Positions 14,587 through 28,883 are shown, counted from the stretch's first letter. The stretch: 64,000 bases of DNA from Osmia lignaria lignaria (GCF_051020975.1 NC_135034.1:5952001-6016000), one strand, 5' to 3'. Made by a program: numbers and translations. The notes: generated by a model from the sequence alone, not told the origin.

Positions 14587-14805
14587 CCCTTTGACTGATA
14601 TGGACGCACATGTCCATAATTCTTGCATATATTAATTATAATTAACCCCTTGTCCTACAACATCGTGTCATACTCGTAACGCAATTTACAGTTCGAACGT
14701 TTTAAAAAATAAACTGAAAAATGAAATGGAATAAAAAGAAAAATAATAAATTCTTATTTCGCAGACACAGAACGTTCAAGCTTAGAATCGTCAGCAGTCA
14801 AAGGG
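14587..14805. mobile_element. piggyBac-type MITE candidate, 219 bp
   Basis: Left end TTAA then CCCTTTGACTG; right end (reverse complement) CCCTTTGACTG, flanked by TTTAA. piggyBac elements insert at TTAA and often begin CCC or CCCTTT. The interior is AT-rich and noncoding. Only about 11 end bases match, so this is a moderate call. Confidence 0.55.
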
Positions 14806-16363
14806 TTTAAAAGAGGCTCGTTGCCAGACGATTACTTTTCGATCCTTGTCGGGGGAGTCTGTTGCTGGGAAGGTGGAATGAAAGAGCAGGGAAACGCAAC
14901 ACCTACTCGAGAACTTGTAAAGAAGCAAAGGGGATATGCGTGCGTATCCTCTAGGCTGAAGCGGAGGGTGGCAGAAAAACGCGATGCGGCGGATGGACAT
15001 AAATTTCTGCAATGCGAGGGCGGTAAATCTGCGCGTAAAAGCTCGGCGAGTTGTAGCCAGCGCTAGCGTTTCTTTTTCACCGCTACACGAAGCCTCTTAT
15101 CAGCTACTCGAGCAGAAAGCAATGTACAGAATACGATCGAATTGAATTTTTCCCACCGACAATAAGGAAGGACGATATAAACGCCGCTTGCTGCTCGGAT
15201 TTTTCAAGGATCGCGCTTTCCTTCGTGTCGCGAACGTAACGCGATTGCATCTTCGTATCGCGCTTTTCACGGTGTGCGCTCTTTTTCCTTTTCTGAGACG
15301 AGCTGTATAATGCGCGGCATAAAAACCGCATCTCGAAGGAAGCTTTCTTTTTACCGGAGGATAAAGGAAGAACTGGAGCGTTGCGTGGCAGGTAGCCGCG
15401 ATTTTAATTGCTCGAAACTGGCACGAAAACGCTGCCGCTTTGTTCGAGCTCGCTCATCGTTGAGAAACAGAACGCATCGTCCACCAACAATGCCCCTCCC
15501 GTCTCGTTATTATCACCGTAACGAAGCAACATTCTTCGAATCGTTAATCTATGTTACGCCACTATCGACGAGTGGACAGATTTCGAAAAAGAAAGAGAAA
15601 ATTGGCAGAAAAATGGCTGTGTTTTTCGGGTAAGACCAGCCAGTTCCCTTGGAATTGAAGTTCTTAATTAGCTCGTTAGCGGTAGCGTTCTCTCGCGCGT
15701 TCATATCTAGCTTGATCGCGCAAAAAACGACAGAACAACGCGAACGAGTGGATAGAAGAAGCGGTGAATGAAAACGAAGCGGTTGTGAATGGAAACGATA
15801 ATGGTCGCTCGTTGTTTCGTCGGGAAACGATCAAGATCGTCGTTGCGAATCGTGTCTCGAGGCTAATTATTCGATCCAAGAAAGTATGTCGTAACTTCTA
15901 GTTGGAGGGAAAATTTCAAGAAACCGTTTACACGAAAATTTTCGTGCTTCGTTAAATCCTCAGCTCGTTCCTAATTATTCCGACCGTTATCGGACGAAAC
16001 ACGTAGGTCGGATGGATCAACTAAGGTTTCTCGATACCGACTCGACCTTCTGGCTCGATCGTTACGGTAAATTCTAGCTGCTCGAAAGGGATCGGAGAAC
16101 GGCAGAACCCGAGGAAGCCGTCGATCCGGAGGACTAAAAGGAGACCGTGAAACAGGAGGTCTGACACGAGGTCGTAAATGCGAAAGCTACAGTCACGACT
16201 GATAATGCGAGCACACGATGGTGCTCTACACTGTTCCTGGTTCGATAACAAGCTAAAGCGAGCACGGCTAACCCCTTCCCCCTTATCTTGAATTATTACG
16301 CGCGCCTACACTTGGCCAAATTTATCTCGCCTTCTTCTGTAGACTAGTGATCGATAACCAAAG

Positions 16364-16399
16364 TATCGATATACATCGATTGGGAATTAAGTATCGATA
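16364..16399. promoter_or_regulatory. Two DRE-type motifs (TATCGATA)
   Basis: Exact TATCGATA at 16364-16371 and 16392-16399, plus further ATCGAT-like bases around them. In Drosophila TATCGATA is bound by DREF and BEAF-like factors at housekeeping promoters and domain borders. No adjacent gene was recognised. Confidence 0.3.
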
Positions 16400-19300
16400 T
16401 TATTGATATCAATTATTGACAGCACCCTGACGGACAAGGCGACTCTTTCCCATTCGTCTGATCAATAGATCAGAAAATCGAGAGAAGAAAAATAAACAGC
16501 AGAGAATCGAACGAAATTTGCAAGGTCCATTGCCAGAAACTGAAACAATTTTCTTTCCGGTTCGTCGAGCGATAACTTAGCAGAGTTCGATTACCCCTTT
16601 GGTGAACGTAAAAGCTCGTGTACGCTACAAGACCTATTAAAACGATAACATAGATGGAAGAAAGGTAATAATTTAACTTCGTGTTCGTTCGACGGCTAAC
16701 GAGGAAAACCAGCCTAACCGTATCGACTTGCGTGTCTTCAACGTAATTGCTTTATCATTATTTATTCTTTTGCTTTTCTTTCTTTATGTAACCATCGTTA
16801 ATATCGGATAATATCCGAGCTGTCGATAACAGAGTCGCGAGCTGTTTCGCGACAATATTAATCAACGTGGAGTGTAGAGGAGAAACCGTTGGCAAACAAC
16901 GCGTTATCTCGCTTGGATTTTTCTACGAAACTTTTCGCCACTCTTGTTTGTATTACACGGGAGTGCTGATACGTGTCGTGTTTCGCAACATATATCCGAA
17001 CGCGAATGAGTTCGTGAAATATGAAAATATCCGCGCGCACATAAGCGGATTATTGCCTGTCGGCCCACGCGAAGGAAAAATAAGTACGCGAGCGTCCCAC
17101 GATTCTGACGTCAATAATTAAATGGGCCAGCGTAATTGAAATTATCCGGTCGTCGTTCCGTTTGCCGTTTCGCGTGACCAAAGACAATGAAACGCGGAGA
17201 TACGAGGAGAGGCTTTTGTCCTGCTTTCCAGGATTCGACTTCCGTTCTGAAATCGTATCTACGGATTCTTTTCGAACCACCACGGAAGGACTCGTCTCGT
17301 TTATCAGAATGAAGAATCATCGATCGTGTATTTCGAGAAACAGGAAGTTGGACGGTCCAAATAAGCGAGAACTTGTACGATAAAGAGAAAGAAAAAAGGA
17401 AGAAGTAATCGATTCGCTCGGAGACGGCTTTCGTACAGAGTTCCTTCGCGACCCATGTCCAGATCGAAAACGGAAAAAGGGACACGGAACGATCGTTCGA
17501 TACATTGAATCGAATCGCATTTGAAATGAGTTTCGCGACGATACGAGCGAAGAAAGTTGGAGGCAGCGGCGGTGATACTTGGGCTTCGATGTCTTCCGGC
17601 AAGTTTTTGTCCCCGAGGAGAACATACTTTTGGCTACCTTTCAGAATCTTTAAACCACCCATGGACCGATGAAAAAAGAAACAGAAAATCCCAGGGAAAA
17701 CGATATCTGTCGATCGTACACGAGAGTTATCGTACACTTCGATTAGGAACGGAGTCGAGTTCAATGACCTGACTCACGAATGCGATTCGTTTTCCAAAAC
17801 AAAAGTGTTGCTTCATTTGTGTTCAAAGAACTCGTAAACGAAGATACTTGGACACCGTGACTAGCTTCGGTATCCTCGTGGAACGCATCGAGGATGGCCC
17901 CGAAAAGTCGTGAGAAGCCGTAGCTCTTCGGAGAGAGCCATAGCCAGGCAAGAAGAAACCCGATGAACTGGTTCTTTCCGTTTGTTTTTATCCCAAGCCG
18001 CATCTTCCTTCGGGCGGTACGTTTGTTCGAATCTTAATAGGACCTCTTTGTCCCTGGCTGTTTCGTGTTCCTGGTAGACACGTTACTAGAGAACCAGATT
18101 CTTCCTTTGCTCTACCTATTCGACTCTGACGCGTTGAGAAGAACATCTTCGTCGCCTGATATTTCCAACAATCAGCCAACGAAGCGATGCTTTATTAGTT
18201 TAGTCTTCCAAGATATCATATCTTCAGCTAACTTGGAAGTTGGACTATGCGAGGCATTTAGACAAAAACTTCCTCGGTGTCCTTTCAGGGGAATTTCAAG
18301 CATCGAAGTTCGCATTTAGATATGGTAACGAAAGTTTCAAAGAACTTGGAGTAGATTCTTCTCGTGTCAGTACGGTTGCTTTGGTATTCCTCTCGAGAGA
18401 ATCAACTTCAATCACGGAGAATACGAATTCCTCGCGATACGAGACGCGACGCTTCCAAAATTTCCGAACAACTTGAGGAATCCCATAGGTCCCAAGCCCT
18501 CGTCGATAAGCTAGTAGCAAGATTCTCCAGCAATTGGCTATCTCCTATCTCTCGAATTCTCTTGAAAGTATCACGAAGACAGAAGAGAAGTCGATTCCCT
18601 ATGACAGTCGTTATTTTTCCACTACTTCCTACATCAATTACCATCGGAGCGTTAATGTTCCTCTGCGAATGCCGGAAGTTCGATTCGTGGAATTAATGTC
18701 AGCCGTACGTGCTCTGAAAGACAACGTGACCAACTCGAGGAACACGAGATCACGAAGCTGACAAATGGGATCGTTTTGTCAACGACCACTGGAAGAAATA
18801 CTTTTAGAAGATTAGTTTCAAAACTTTGGAAAATTTCAAAATATTCATTCCTCCTCTGTAATATGATAAAACAGTGTCCTTCCACAATATCCGTTTATAA
18901 GGAAAAGGAAATATTGTTGAAAATATGTGTACCGAGATTCCTTGATCCGATCGAGTATCAAGGAAGCGAATTTCCGGCTAGGACGATCGAAAAAGAAGGA
19001 AAGAGAAAAAAAACAAAAGAAAGAGAAAAAGAGCGTGACGGATGTAGAGAAGGAAGCGGTAGGAAATATCAAAGGCATTTCCTGTTCGAATGGATTCTCT
19101 GGGAAGTGAGGCGAAGCAAAGGGAGGAAGAGATAGAAGAGTCGTGCTGAGGATGAAACACGAGAGACAGGTAAATGTTGTATCGCACCCTGAGAGGGCAC
19201 ACGGGCAAGTTACACGGAGAATAAAGCGAATTATGTTTGCTATTTCAACTATGCTCGTAAGAAGTAGCGTTTCGTTAACAATCTTCAGACAATCTTGGGA

Positions 19301-20587
19301 CGTTATTGGTGTTTAACAATGGACAACATACAAAACTATCTATCCCTTAAAATTTTCAACCTAAATCAACATCGTTAATGATATGATATTTTTAATTGAT
19401 CGAGAACACGCGAGTGTTATTTGAATAATTATACGTAAAGTAGCAAAGCCGTAAAGCTATCGTTGGCTGTCACGCTCAACTTTCTCGAACGACCAAGAAA
19501 GAACCGGAACCTCCAACCAGCAACCATTTGCGAAGATCCGAGTAACGGCTCGTTTCATCCTGTTTCCTAAACTTTGATCGCTGTTCGAAAGCTGGTCTTT
19601 AAACCGCAGCCGAGTTTATCATTTCATCCCGTTTATGATCCTTAAATACTATTCGATCAAATGAAACCGAGGATAGCGGGAATGACACGGTTCGGAGCGA
19701 ACGCTGCCCTTAACCAGCATTCTGAAAAGTTTCCGAGCTATCCGTGAATAATTGATTCCATACGAGTCAGCATGCGTCCAAACGATTTAGCACGCAGATA
19801 CTCCGCTGCGGCCATTTCGATTACGTCCAGCTTGAGAAAACCTGTTCCCGGATCTGTTCCGGGACGGGTTTCCGTTTCCCGGCTTGTTAAGGCGACACCG
19901 CAACCAGAAAAGTGCATAACCAAGAAGTGTTGCGACCTCTTCCACCTTCTTCCATCCTTCTCCTCTATCTCTTATCTGTCGTTGCCTGCCCACTCTTCTA
20001 CCGTCGCGTCGTGACAATATTTTTTTTTTTTTCCAGATCACGTTTTACCGCTACAGATATTGCACTTTTATCGATCTCCCTGAAACCTACTTTCCTCGAG
20101 ATCTCGAGACCCGACTTTCAAACAAGTGGATCGCTGTAGAAATAAAATTATTTTTAACAGGGTCTTTCATAACGAAGGGCTAAAAATAGCGTGCGAAAAT
20201 CGTACTTAGAGAGGATAAATGATGGCGAAGGATCGGTAAGAAAAGCACGGACAGGATTGTAGAGAGTGCGCAGCAAGTAGCCGGCGTGTATCGTGCGATC
20301 GAGTGAGCAGAAAGCCTCGACAATGAATTACAATCCCCTGCTAACGCGTAATGTCGAGAAATAATGCAAGGGTCAGCTGGTAGGCCGATCGTAAATAATA
20401 ATAGAGTTACTGTCGCGTACTCGCAGCTCTTAGATGATTTATCAAAGAGGGTACCATACAGAAGCATGAGCTTACTTCCAGCTAAAGAGGACAGCCACGC
20501 GATAAATCCATATTTTCCAGGATACGATCGTCGAGCAACTGGCAAAGAAAAGCATTATCTACAGCTGTGTTTCCGAATGGCCACCTG

Positions 20588-20872
20588 AAAATTGAGAACT
20601 CAGGTTCGGTATATAACTTAAATTGACTACAGGGAATCGATTAAAGTTGGTTTCAGAGCTGGATGTCTTACCGTTTTCGAGATATCGTGGTAAGGTTAGG
20701 TTACGTTAGGTTAGTGTATGCGCAGTATCGAATAGCGCATGCCCAGTATCGAATAGCGCACACGTAGTCCCAAAATTGTACAAAAATTTCTTACCACGAT
20801 ATCTAAAAAGCAATTTTAATCGATTTCTTGTATTCAATTTAGGTTACATACCGAACCTGAGTTCTCAATTTT
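20588..20872. mobile_element. Long imperfect palindrome, probable foldback/MITE element, 285 bp
   Basis: The first about 60 bases (starting AAAATTGAGAACTCAGGTTC) return as reverse complement at the right end with few mismatches. A second inverted pair (GATATCGTGGTAAG at 20683-20696 and its complement at 20790-20803) extends the stem inward. The loop holds AGGTTAGGTTACGTTAGG and two copies of a 21-bp unit. No coding frame and no clear target-site duplication, so the superfamily is open. Confidence 0.75.
20719..20760 (+). repeat. Tandem 21-bp repeat, two copies
   Basis: Copies at 20719-20739 and 20740-20760 differ by one base; shared core CAGTATCGAATAGCGCA. They sit in the loop of the surrounding palindromic element. 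Confidence 0.9.
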
Positions 20873-23800
20873 GGGGGGATCATTCGAAAACTTATAATTA
20901 TCTACTTCCTATCGATCTTAAAATAAGTATTTGCTTGTTTGATAGTATTACATTTATATGTATGTCGGATAAGAGAGAGGGTGGAGGCAATTAGAAGGCC
21001 GGTCGTAGCCGATCTGAAATTTTGCATCCGCTTCGGAGGAGATCAGTGGGCCAAGGCCGACAAAGAGAGTTTATTTGAGCGGACGGCTCTCCAACCGATA
21101 TCGTTTACTCTCGAATCGTATTTCTACGAGTCGAGAGGCCGTCCAAGTCGAGGTCGAGGTCGACCAAGCTACAATACCTGGAGAAGCCTCCTATTCTAGC
21201 CAAAGAGAGTCAGCAATCTATCGCGGTATCTGTCGATTTTCCTGAATAATGCATACAGCCAAACGGAATAAGAATCACTGTCGATTAAAAATTAAGCTGA
21301 AATTCTAAAAAGGGATGTAAATTTAGCGAACAGCTGATTCCCTCTTTCGAGGATTAAGATATAAAAAGGCAGGAAGGAAGAGTAAGGATAAGAAAACTAA
21401 AATGGAGGAGACACGGAACGATAGAACGAAGAGAAAAGACGGTGAGCCACGTTGCAGCTGCAACGTGCAGCAGCTGCGAATCGTTGGTTAGTTCTCTCCC
21501 ACAGAACGACGCCGGAGAGTGGGTGTTCGAGAGGCAGGAAAAGTGAAAGCCACGCCGCGTAACGATCTAAACTGTATCTTGTTTTAGAGATACAAAAGAA
21601 CGATGGAGAGACAGGGACGAGAAGAGTTTTCGCAGAGAAAGAGAGAAGAGAGAGCGGGCAGGTTGCAAGGAAAGAAGAGGAAGGAACGATCTGCACTCTT
21701 GAACTATCCAGACGAATGTAGACCACGAGAAGGTGTCGCAACGTCCGTCTCCTTCGCCACCTCCTCCTACGCTTCTTTATTCACCGTCCATCGAGATCTA
21801 CCTTTCCTCCACACTTTTTTTTTTTTTCTATCCTTGCCCGATCAAACGGCACAGCCTAACCAGATTTAACCCACTTCAGACCACTTGGTAACCGGGCTTT
21901 ATGCCTTGTTCCTCGAACAAAGCTCTACCTCCTAGCCATTCACACGGTTATAATTAGAAGGTGATAAGGGATTCGTAGAGTCCACCGTCAGATCCTGACT
22001 GAAACGCCTATTATTTCCCTCCGTTTGTTCGAGCTCTTTCTTCTATACGGCAACCACCGCCAAGTTAGACTCTGAGAGCCCTGAGAAAAAGCGAATAATA
22101 GCCCCGGGAACGAGCGCTCGTGCCTCTTGCGCAATCATGACATCATTTCAGAGCAAGCAACGCGGATCGACACGAGTATTCGCTTTGCTATTTGTTTCGA
22201 AGCAAGTTGCATCTGTTTCCTCTACGTTACGTTTTTCCTTGGGAAAGGCTAGGGTACTAGACGGTGCAGGTACACGTTAACGCGTGCCGCTATAGAGCGG
22301 ACGCAGCCAAGAAGAATTAGCACCTTCGAAGCGACACGTGCCCGTAACAAAGGGGATTCGCACGGTCCAATTACGACCCGTCTTCCGGGACTCGAGTCAG
22401 CTGGACGTTGACTTTCCCTGGCTCGAAACGGTTAAAGATATATCCATGCCCGTTAGACGATGTAGACGCGAATGCGTTCGATCAGACTCGGATTCATTTC
22501 GCTAGCCAGTTTCTCATCTCTGCACGGTACATATACGTTTTCTTTCATTTTATGCGAGAAAGAAAGCGAAGCCGTGTAGAAACGCGACGAAGATAGAATC
22601 GCAACGCTGTTAAACGCTATCAAGCTTATCCAGTTTATCTGGTGTGCCAGGAGGTAGTAGCGGGCAGGCGAGCACGCGCCGCCGCTAAACAGACAAGATA
22701 ATATAAAGGGAAAGAGATTTAACGCGGTGTCTGGTGTGCAAGAGTAACGCAGCAACCGATCGAACGCCGGACTCACCGGTTATTTATGACCGTTTGGCAC
22801 CGGCCGATCTAATGCTAACTGGATTGAGACTTCCAATCTACCGATGAAGCGTAACCGAACTGAACTTACGGACGCGTACTGAAACCAACCGGACTCGAAG
22901 TATCGACTTTGGGGGAAACGAGGAACGAACAAATATCAAGAATATAGGGGATGGTGATCGATGGTTCAGATATTCGAAAGCAGAGGAAAAAAAGTTTATT
23001 AAAGGACTCGTTCGATGGCTATCAGCTCGCTAATTGGACGATGAAACGTCGCGTTAGATATAACCGATCGTTCGTCAACGATCGCCTTCCCCGTGCCTGC
23101 TCGATTATTCGTCGGTAATTAAGGACAATTAATAGCGATCGACCGTATCTTAATAGCCATTCAGCTGGAGGTAAAAGCATTCACCGGTTCTCATTTTCTT
23201 CTGAAAATGAAAATCGTTGAAAAATTGAAACTTAACCATTGAATATGTTACGAGATTTCCTGTTTTCTTCCGCGTCGTTTGTAATTAGCCACGTTTGGTG
23301 GCTAATTGAAAATTAAAGATTCACCGAATCTCTCATTTTCCACGGAGGAACAGCACACCTTGGCCAACCGGATGGCGAGCACCTCTCTCCCTGGAGTCAA
23401 GAAGCACAAAAGACGAGACTTCTATTAAAATTCTCCGCTACAAGGCAAGCATTTGCAACTTTAAATTAGGTTATTATGTCCTTCAGACGTTGCACAGCGT
23501 AACAAGAAAGAAGCTTTCCATCTCCTTTTCACCTTTTTTCCTCGTCTTGCGTATTTTAGGATTAACATTTCCTACGTTCTAATCTAAATAAAACGATAAT
23601 CCGATTTTCTTTTCATCTCTCGCGTTTCGAATTGAATATAGGAAAGTGCGGTAAGTAAATTCTCAAGAAATTACGGAGAGCGAAGGAGTTGAAGCTGGCT
23701 GGAATCGCGTCTCGACCGTTTCTTATTAATTCCCTGCGTCGCCGAGCGGCGATCCAGTGTAATGTATGCGAATAAAAATGGCCAGAAGCCGGTAGGCAGC

Positions 23801-26800
23801 CAAGCCAGCAGCCATTCCGTTTTGTTTTCCCTTTCATTGCGAGGCACGTGCGATTACAGAGACACAGAAGCGAGTCGACGATATTCAACCATTACCGAAT
23901 CTCACCTACAAAATTAACGCTATAAACGTTTCTTTTTATCCTTATCGTTCTCATCTTGAAATTTCCTCGTCGCCGAAAGTATCTGAAAGTTGTCGAACGT
24001 CTGGAGAAATAACCACGGGAGGCAGGCTTGAACCGAGAAAAGATTAATTCGCGATACGCTTACACCTCGTATCCTCGAGTCGGCGAAGAAAAGCCGAAGG
24101 AACTAACCGAGATGCAAGGGGAAAAAAGAAAAATAACATCTCGAATAGAGGCGTAAAAAGAGAAAGAGGAAAGGAGAAAGAAAGAAGCATAGATCACGTA
24201 TAAGGTAGATTGCCGGGTAGAGGCCAATCATGGAATCAGGTACACGTGCAGTACCAGACGGTGTACCGTAGAATACGTCTTATTATAGAAGCCATGGGGT
24301 TCGATCGCCTCTTCCAACGACGAGGATACGCGAAACGACGTTGGAAAGGAAATGAAAAACAAGAGGAAGGAAAGAGATGGAAAGAGAGGAGAAGGAGTAT
24401 ATTGCAAGGGTGTGTCTACCGACCTATGGGGTCAACATTGTTACCATCATTATTGGTACAGCGCTCGATGCTGCCTTCTCCTTCCTATATCTCTCTTTTC
24501 ACCCTTTTCTTTTTCCAACGCTCCTTTTCACGTTAGACTTTTGTCAGAAACTCATCGAAATTAAACTCTGACAACGTGAGAATAACCTTGTTTCGCGCAT
24601 GAGACGTTCGAATTCTTTTTCTCATACGCGGTGACAATTAATTCCTTGTGCACCGATATCGCCCCCAATTTGGTCGGTACCGTTATCAGTAGGAGACCGG
24701 TAGGGATAGAGTCGCGACTAATCGTATGCGCCAGATCGGTCGAAAACTGAGGTTGGATCCTTCCGCGATGCTGAATCATTTATTTGTTGGTACCTAGTAA
24801 GCGTAGGCGTCGTTCAACCTTTTTTTTCCCCTCTTTCGAAAGTACGTCCCCGCTTGCAATTTATCGTCCGCGCGGCAAATACATAATCTATCACGGCAGA
24901 TAAGCTCGGATTAGTTCCCTTAAGCCTTATCAGAAGCAGGTATCTCGGCGTTGCTCACCGATCAACATTCTCTACTGCTACGAAGATACCTCCCCTTCGT
25001 TTTCGCCCCTTGGCATCCGAAGACTCGTTGCGTGGGCATCGTTCGCGCGATCACGCCTCTACGACAACTTACAGGTACATACATATTTATTCCTCTAGCC
25101 CTGGTTAAGGTTATCTTACCGAGGCGCGAAATTCTCAGAGGAACGCTAATCCTCGAAAAAGTAGAGGAATACGTTTCCAGGCTCTTCCACGGTCGTCGTG
25201 CTAGCTGATACAGAAGCGAACGGTACCCGCGAGAAATCGTGAGAATGCAATTAATTAGATGATTAATTAGCCGGTAAGAAGCGAGGCAAGGAAATATAGT
25301 AGACTCGCGAGAAACTCTACCCAAAATAACAAAGTAGAACAAAGTTCCGTTTGACACGCACGTCCATCTACCGCAAAGGAAAAGTTGCTCGGAAGCAGAA
25401 AAAATAATCATTCACGTCAATGCTGTTTCAAGGTTCGCTAATGGACTGGCTTCTTTCTCGCGTTTACCGTTTAAAATTCAACAGTTCCTTACGTTTGTGA
25501 TCTTTGCAAAATTTTCGATAAACGGCAAACGTCGAATGTTTGAATTAGCTAAAGTGAAATTTCAAAGCAGAAGAGAATAATTAATTTGATCGCCGGATGG
25601 ATCGTTAGAGGATGAAGTGGCTAATGTCTATTATAGGCAAACATCCCCGAGGATGTTGTTCCGTCTATAACAAGGGACGTTTACTATCCTAAACAATTTA
25701 TGCAGTATTATGCGAGGCTCGTTTACGTTTAATGCACCGAACGAAACGTAATTATCCCCGAGCATCGAAGTCTTCCTCTCGGCGCTCTAAAATTACATGA
25801 AATACACGGACTGTTTGACGGAGTGTTCTAGCAGCGGAATATAAAGCATAGAACTCTTTCACGATCGTGCTATAAATTCGATTTACAATTTAATGTTACC
25901 ACGGAGCGAGGAATAAAACAAAGCTCTGGGTGCGAAAGTGAAATCAGGGTGAAATAACAGGGAGAGGAGCCGAAGAGTAAGCGAGATCGGGAGAGGCTTT
26001 TCCGAAAATGAAATACAAAAAACGGAAAGAAGGAAAGCAGAAGGGGAAAGAGAAGCGCAGAAAGGTGATGGTGTTGGTACTGTTGGTAGGTGGTGGATCG
26101 GTGGTTGCTGCGCCATGAACTTTACTAGCTATATCGATTGTGTGCTGCCCACCTAACCCCAGGCGCCTTCTGGTCTGTCGCCCTTGACTCCCGTTTTCAG
26201 ATCACCGGTTATTATCCGAAAAAGAGGCGTGCAGCAACCAACGGCAAACGAGAATCGAATCGGGGATGGGAAAGATTAGTTTGAAAGAATCGCGATGGCT
26301 ACTCTAATTCGGTCCGCCCACGCCTGTAGCATCGATGCTAATTACTTCCTCGATAATTGTTCGCATTGTACCGTCATCGAGAAAGGTCATCGATCGTGTC
26401 TACTTTTCATTCGTCGCACGAGCCGAATAGTCGACGATCGGAAACAAGTCGCCGTAGAGTCAGCGTCTAGAATAGCCGGAGACAAGATTCAGCTCTGTCG
26501 AGTTAATTATTTCGTTAACGAGCCGTTTCGAATTCGTGGCACGAATCTTCGACTCTTTTTCATTTGCACGTGCCAGATAGGCCGGTTAAATCGACGATTT
26601 CTCGGGGTATAATTCCAGCAACGGACCCGGGGCTCGCCTAGAACGGTGTAGGTAGACGTCGGTGCACGATATCGTAAACGTCTCGTTAGCCGTTCGCGTT
26701 CCACGGAAAAATGCAACACGCGGAGTGTAACGAATCGCCGTCGTTTCTATCTTGGCTACTCGGACGTTTTATCTCTCTCCGGTTACCCGACGGCCACGAT

Positions 26801-27067
26801 TTCGTCGCTACTCTCGTATATCAGAGTCGAGCTTCGTGTGGGACCCGTCTAGCCGCCAAGATAAGTAATGCACAGTTTGCTCCGTGTGATCGGCAAGAGT
26901 TACGAAGCCAGTGGACACCTTCGGTGTGCAGGAGAACGAAACGATCGCAAAAAAGATACACCGAGTGCCGAGACACGGACCGAGAAACAGGGAGTGAGAA
27001 TCGGAAAAGGACACTGGACAGGACTCTTGAACGAGGGCTTCGAACCGTGGCCTGTCGTGGACCGAGC

Positions 27068-27075
27068 TATATAAG
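27068..27075 (+). promoter_or_regulatory. TATA-like box (TATATAAG)
   Basis: Consensus TATA in GC-rich surroundings, with TTTTTCAATGCA about 30 bases downstream. The following frames (27100-27380) have no recognised domain. Possible promoter of an unrecognised transcript. Confidence 0.25.
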
Positions 27076-28850
27076 TCCTGAACGACCTTGCTGCTTTTTC
27101 AATGCAAGGACGACGTTCACTCGCCAGGACGAGAAACAGAAGAAACAAATGGAGAGCGAGAGAGAGATGGTAGCCAGTGTTTCAAGAGACCTTCGACGAT
27201 TACCAGGCAGACTCTCAGGAACAGTCCCCAGGACGATCAACCTGCGACTGCCCTTTCACCCTCGACACCGGATGCAGATTTCTGATTTTTTACTTTATTT
27301 CGGGGTTGTCCGAGGAAAAAGTTTGCCTGGTGCAATACACAGGGAAACGTTCGTTTTTCCAGCGTGAAATTGAACACTAGATAACGTTACGTAGGCAGGG
27401 TGATTCGTTTGAAGAACTATGTCATTGACGATGCTCTAACGAAGCGAATCCACGATGCAGAGGCTCGTTAAACCGACGCGATAAATCATGGAATCACCGA
27501 TTGCTTCGTTGCAATGCAACTTGCACCTTTGTTTAGCGGATATACTATGCTTGCAAGCGTGATAGAGTTTACCGGATATCCGATAACAAAGGGCTGCCTG
27601 AAATCTATGCCGCTACGGTGTGACGTTCCTAAAGGATTTAGTCTCGTATATCTTGGGATTAAATTGAAGGTTAGGCGATAGGTGAAAAATAGATTTAAGT
27701 AATGTATTTATGAGGAAAATAGGATTGCTCTGGTCTCGGTGCTCTTTCCGCTGGAACATGACCGAGACCGGTGTGTCGGTGTTGGAGGGAAAGAGCGCGT
27801 TCTCTTGGAGACTTGGCATTTGCCGAGGAAAAGGTGAACGTATGAAACTGTTGGTGCATGGGTCGGTAGACGTTGGCGAGAGAACCGATGCAGGAGGTTC
27901 GCGTGGAAGAGGGGCGATCGAAGGTGAGGAAGATCGATCCTCCCGCGCCTGATTATTTCGTAAAGCGAAGGACGATAAAGGTCGGCTAAAGACCGCGTAC
28001 TTTCTCGACGAATGCGAGAACTTGAAACTTGAAATACACAATGGTAACCGTACAATTTATTCGCCGTTATTGTCGAAAGTTAATCGTGGAACACGGTTTT
28101 TAAGGGTAACTAGCAGGAGAAACTGCACTGCCGGTGTAATAATGCGAGAAAGCGCGACAATTAGTCGTCATTTTCAGATCAATGATCTCTTCCATCGATA
28201 TTTCGCTATCGCATCCGTGCTCCTAGACTTTTACTTTCAGTTTTTGCGCGCTGTCGCGTTTCATCTGGTTGCACTCGATCAATCTCGCCTCTCTATCGAT
28301 CGTTTTCTAAAAGGACCCGTTCCCCGACGATTTTTCGAACATCAAAACCGTGCGAAGGATCGATTCACCGCGATAGAAAGTAATCAATTTTCTCCGGACG
28401 GAGTTTACGCGCTTTCTACGTTTCGCGCAGCATCTTAAAAATTTGTAGATGGCAGAATCGCGTTAGAAATCGGTTTGACCTTGTCCGTTCCGGTTGCTAT
28501 CGATTCGCAACGTGGTCGATTCGTTTCCGAGGCGAAAGCGAAACAAAAACGAAAGAGGTGGAAAAGCACGCGCGAGTGGAAAAGCTCGTGCCAGGAACAA
28601 AGCCGATAACGAGCCTTTGTAAGGGAACTGAAAGTCGTGGAAACGGTTGCGTCGGGAAGCTCGTCTTGATCAATCTACGCGGTATATAGAAATGTTAGTA
28701 GACGAAAGCGATGGACAAATCAAACGAGGACACGAAACCTTTTATTAGCGGACCACCGTAGAGGAAGAAGGATCTAAAATAGATGCGAGAATGGAAGGTA
28801 GGGATGGTAGGGTTTGAAGGGCAGGAAGATCGACGGTGAAAAGGCAAGGG

Positions 28851-28883
28851 AGGAACACGGAGGAACATAGAAGAACACGGAGG
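28851..28883 (+). repeat. Short 10-bp tandem repeat
   Basis: About three copies of AGGAACACGG with single changes, inside a purine-rich region. Confidence 0.7.

Noticed and set aside
17111..17764. 217-codon open frame on the minus strand
   Set aside because: No recognisable domain, mixed hydrophobic and basic composition, overlapping open frames in other phases, and no splice context; most likely chance in a CpG-rich stretch with few stops.
26205..26290. Possible exon after CCCGTTTTCAG
   Set aside because: Good acceptor but only 28 open codons to a stop and no partner exon.
26711..27367. 218-codon open frame on the plus strand
   Set aside because: Basic, low-information sequence with no domain; three frames are open here together, which points to composition rather than coding.
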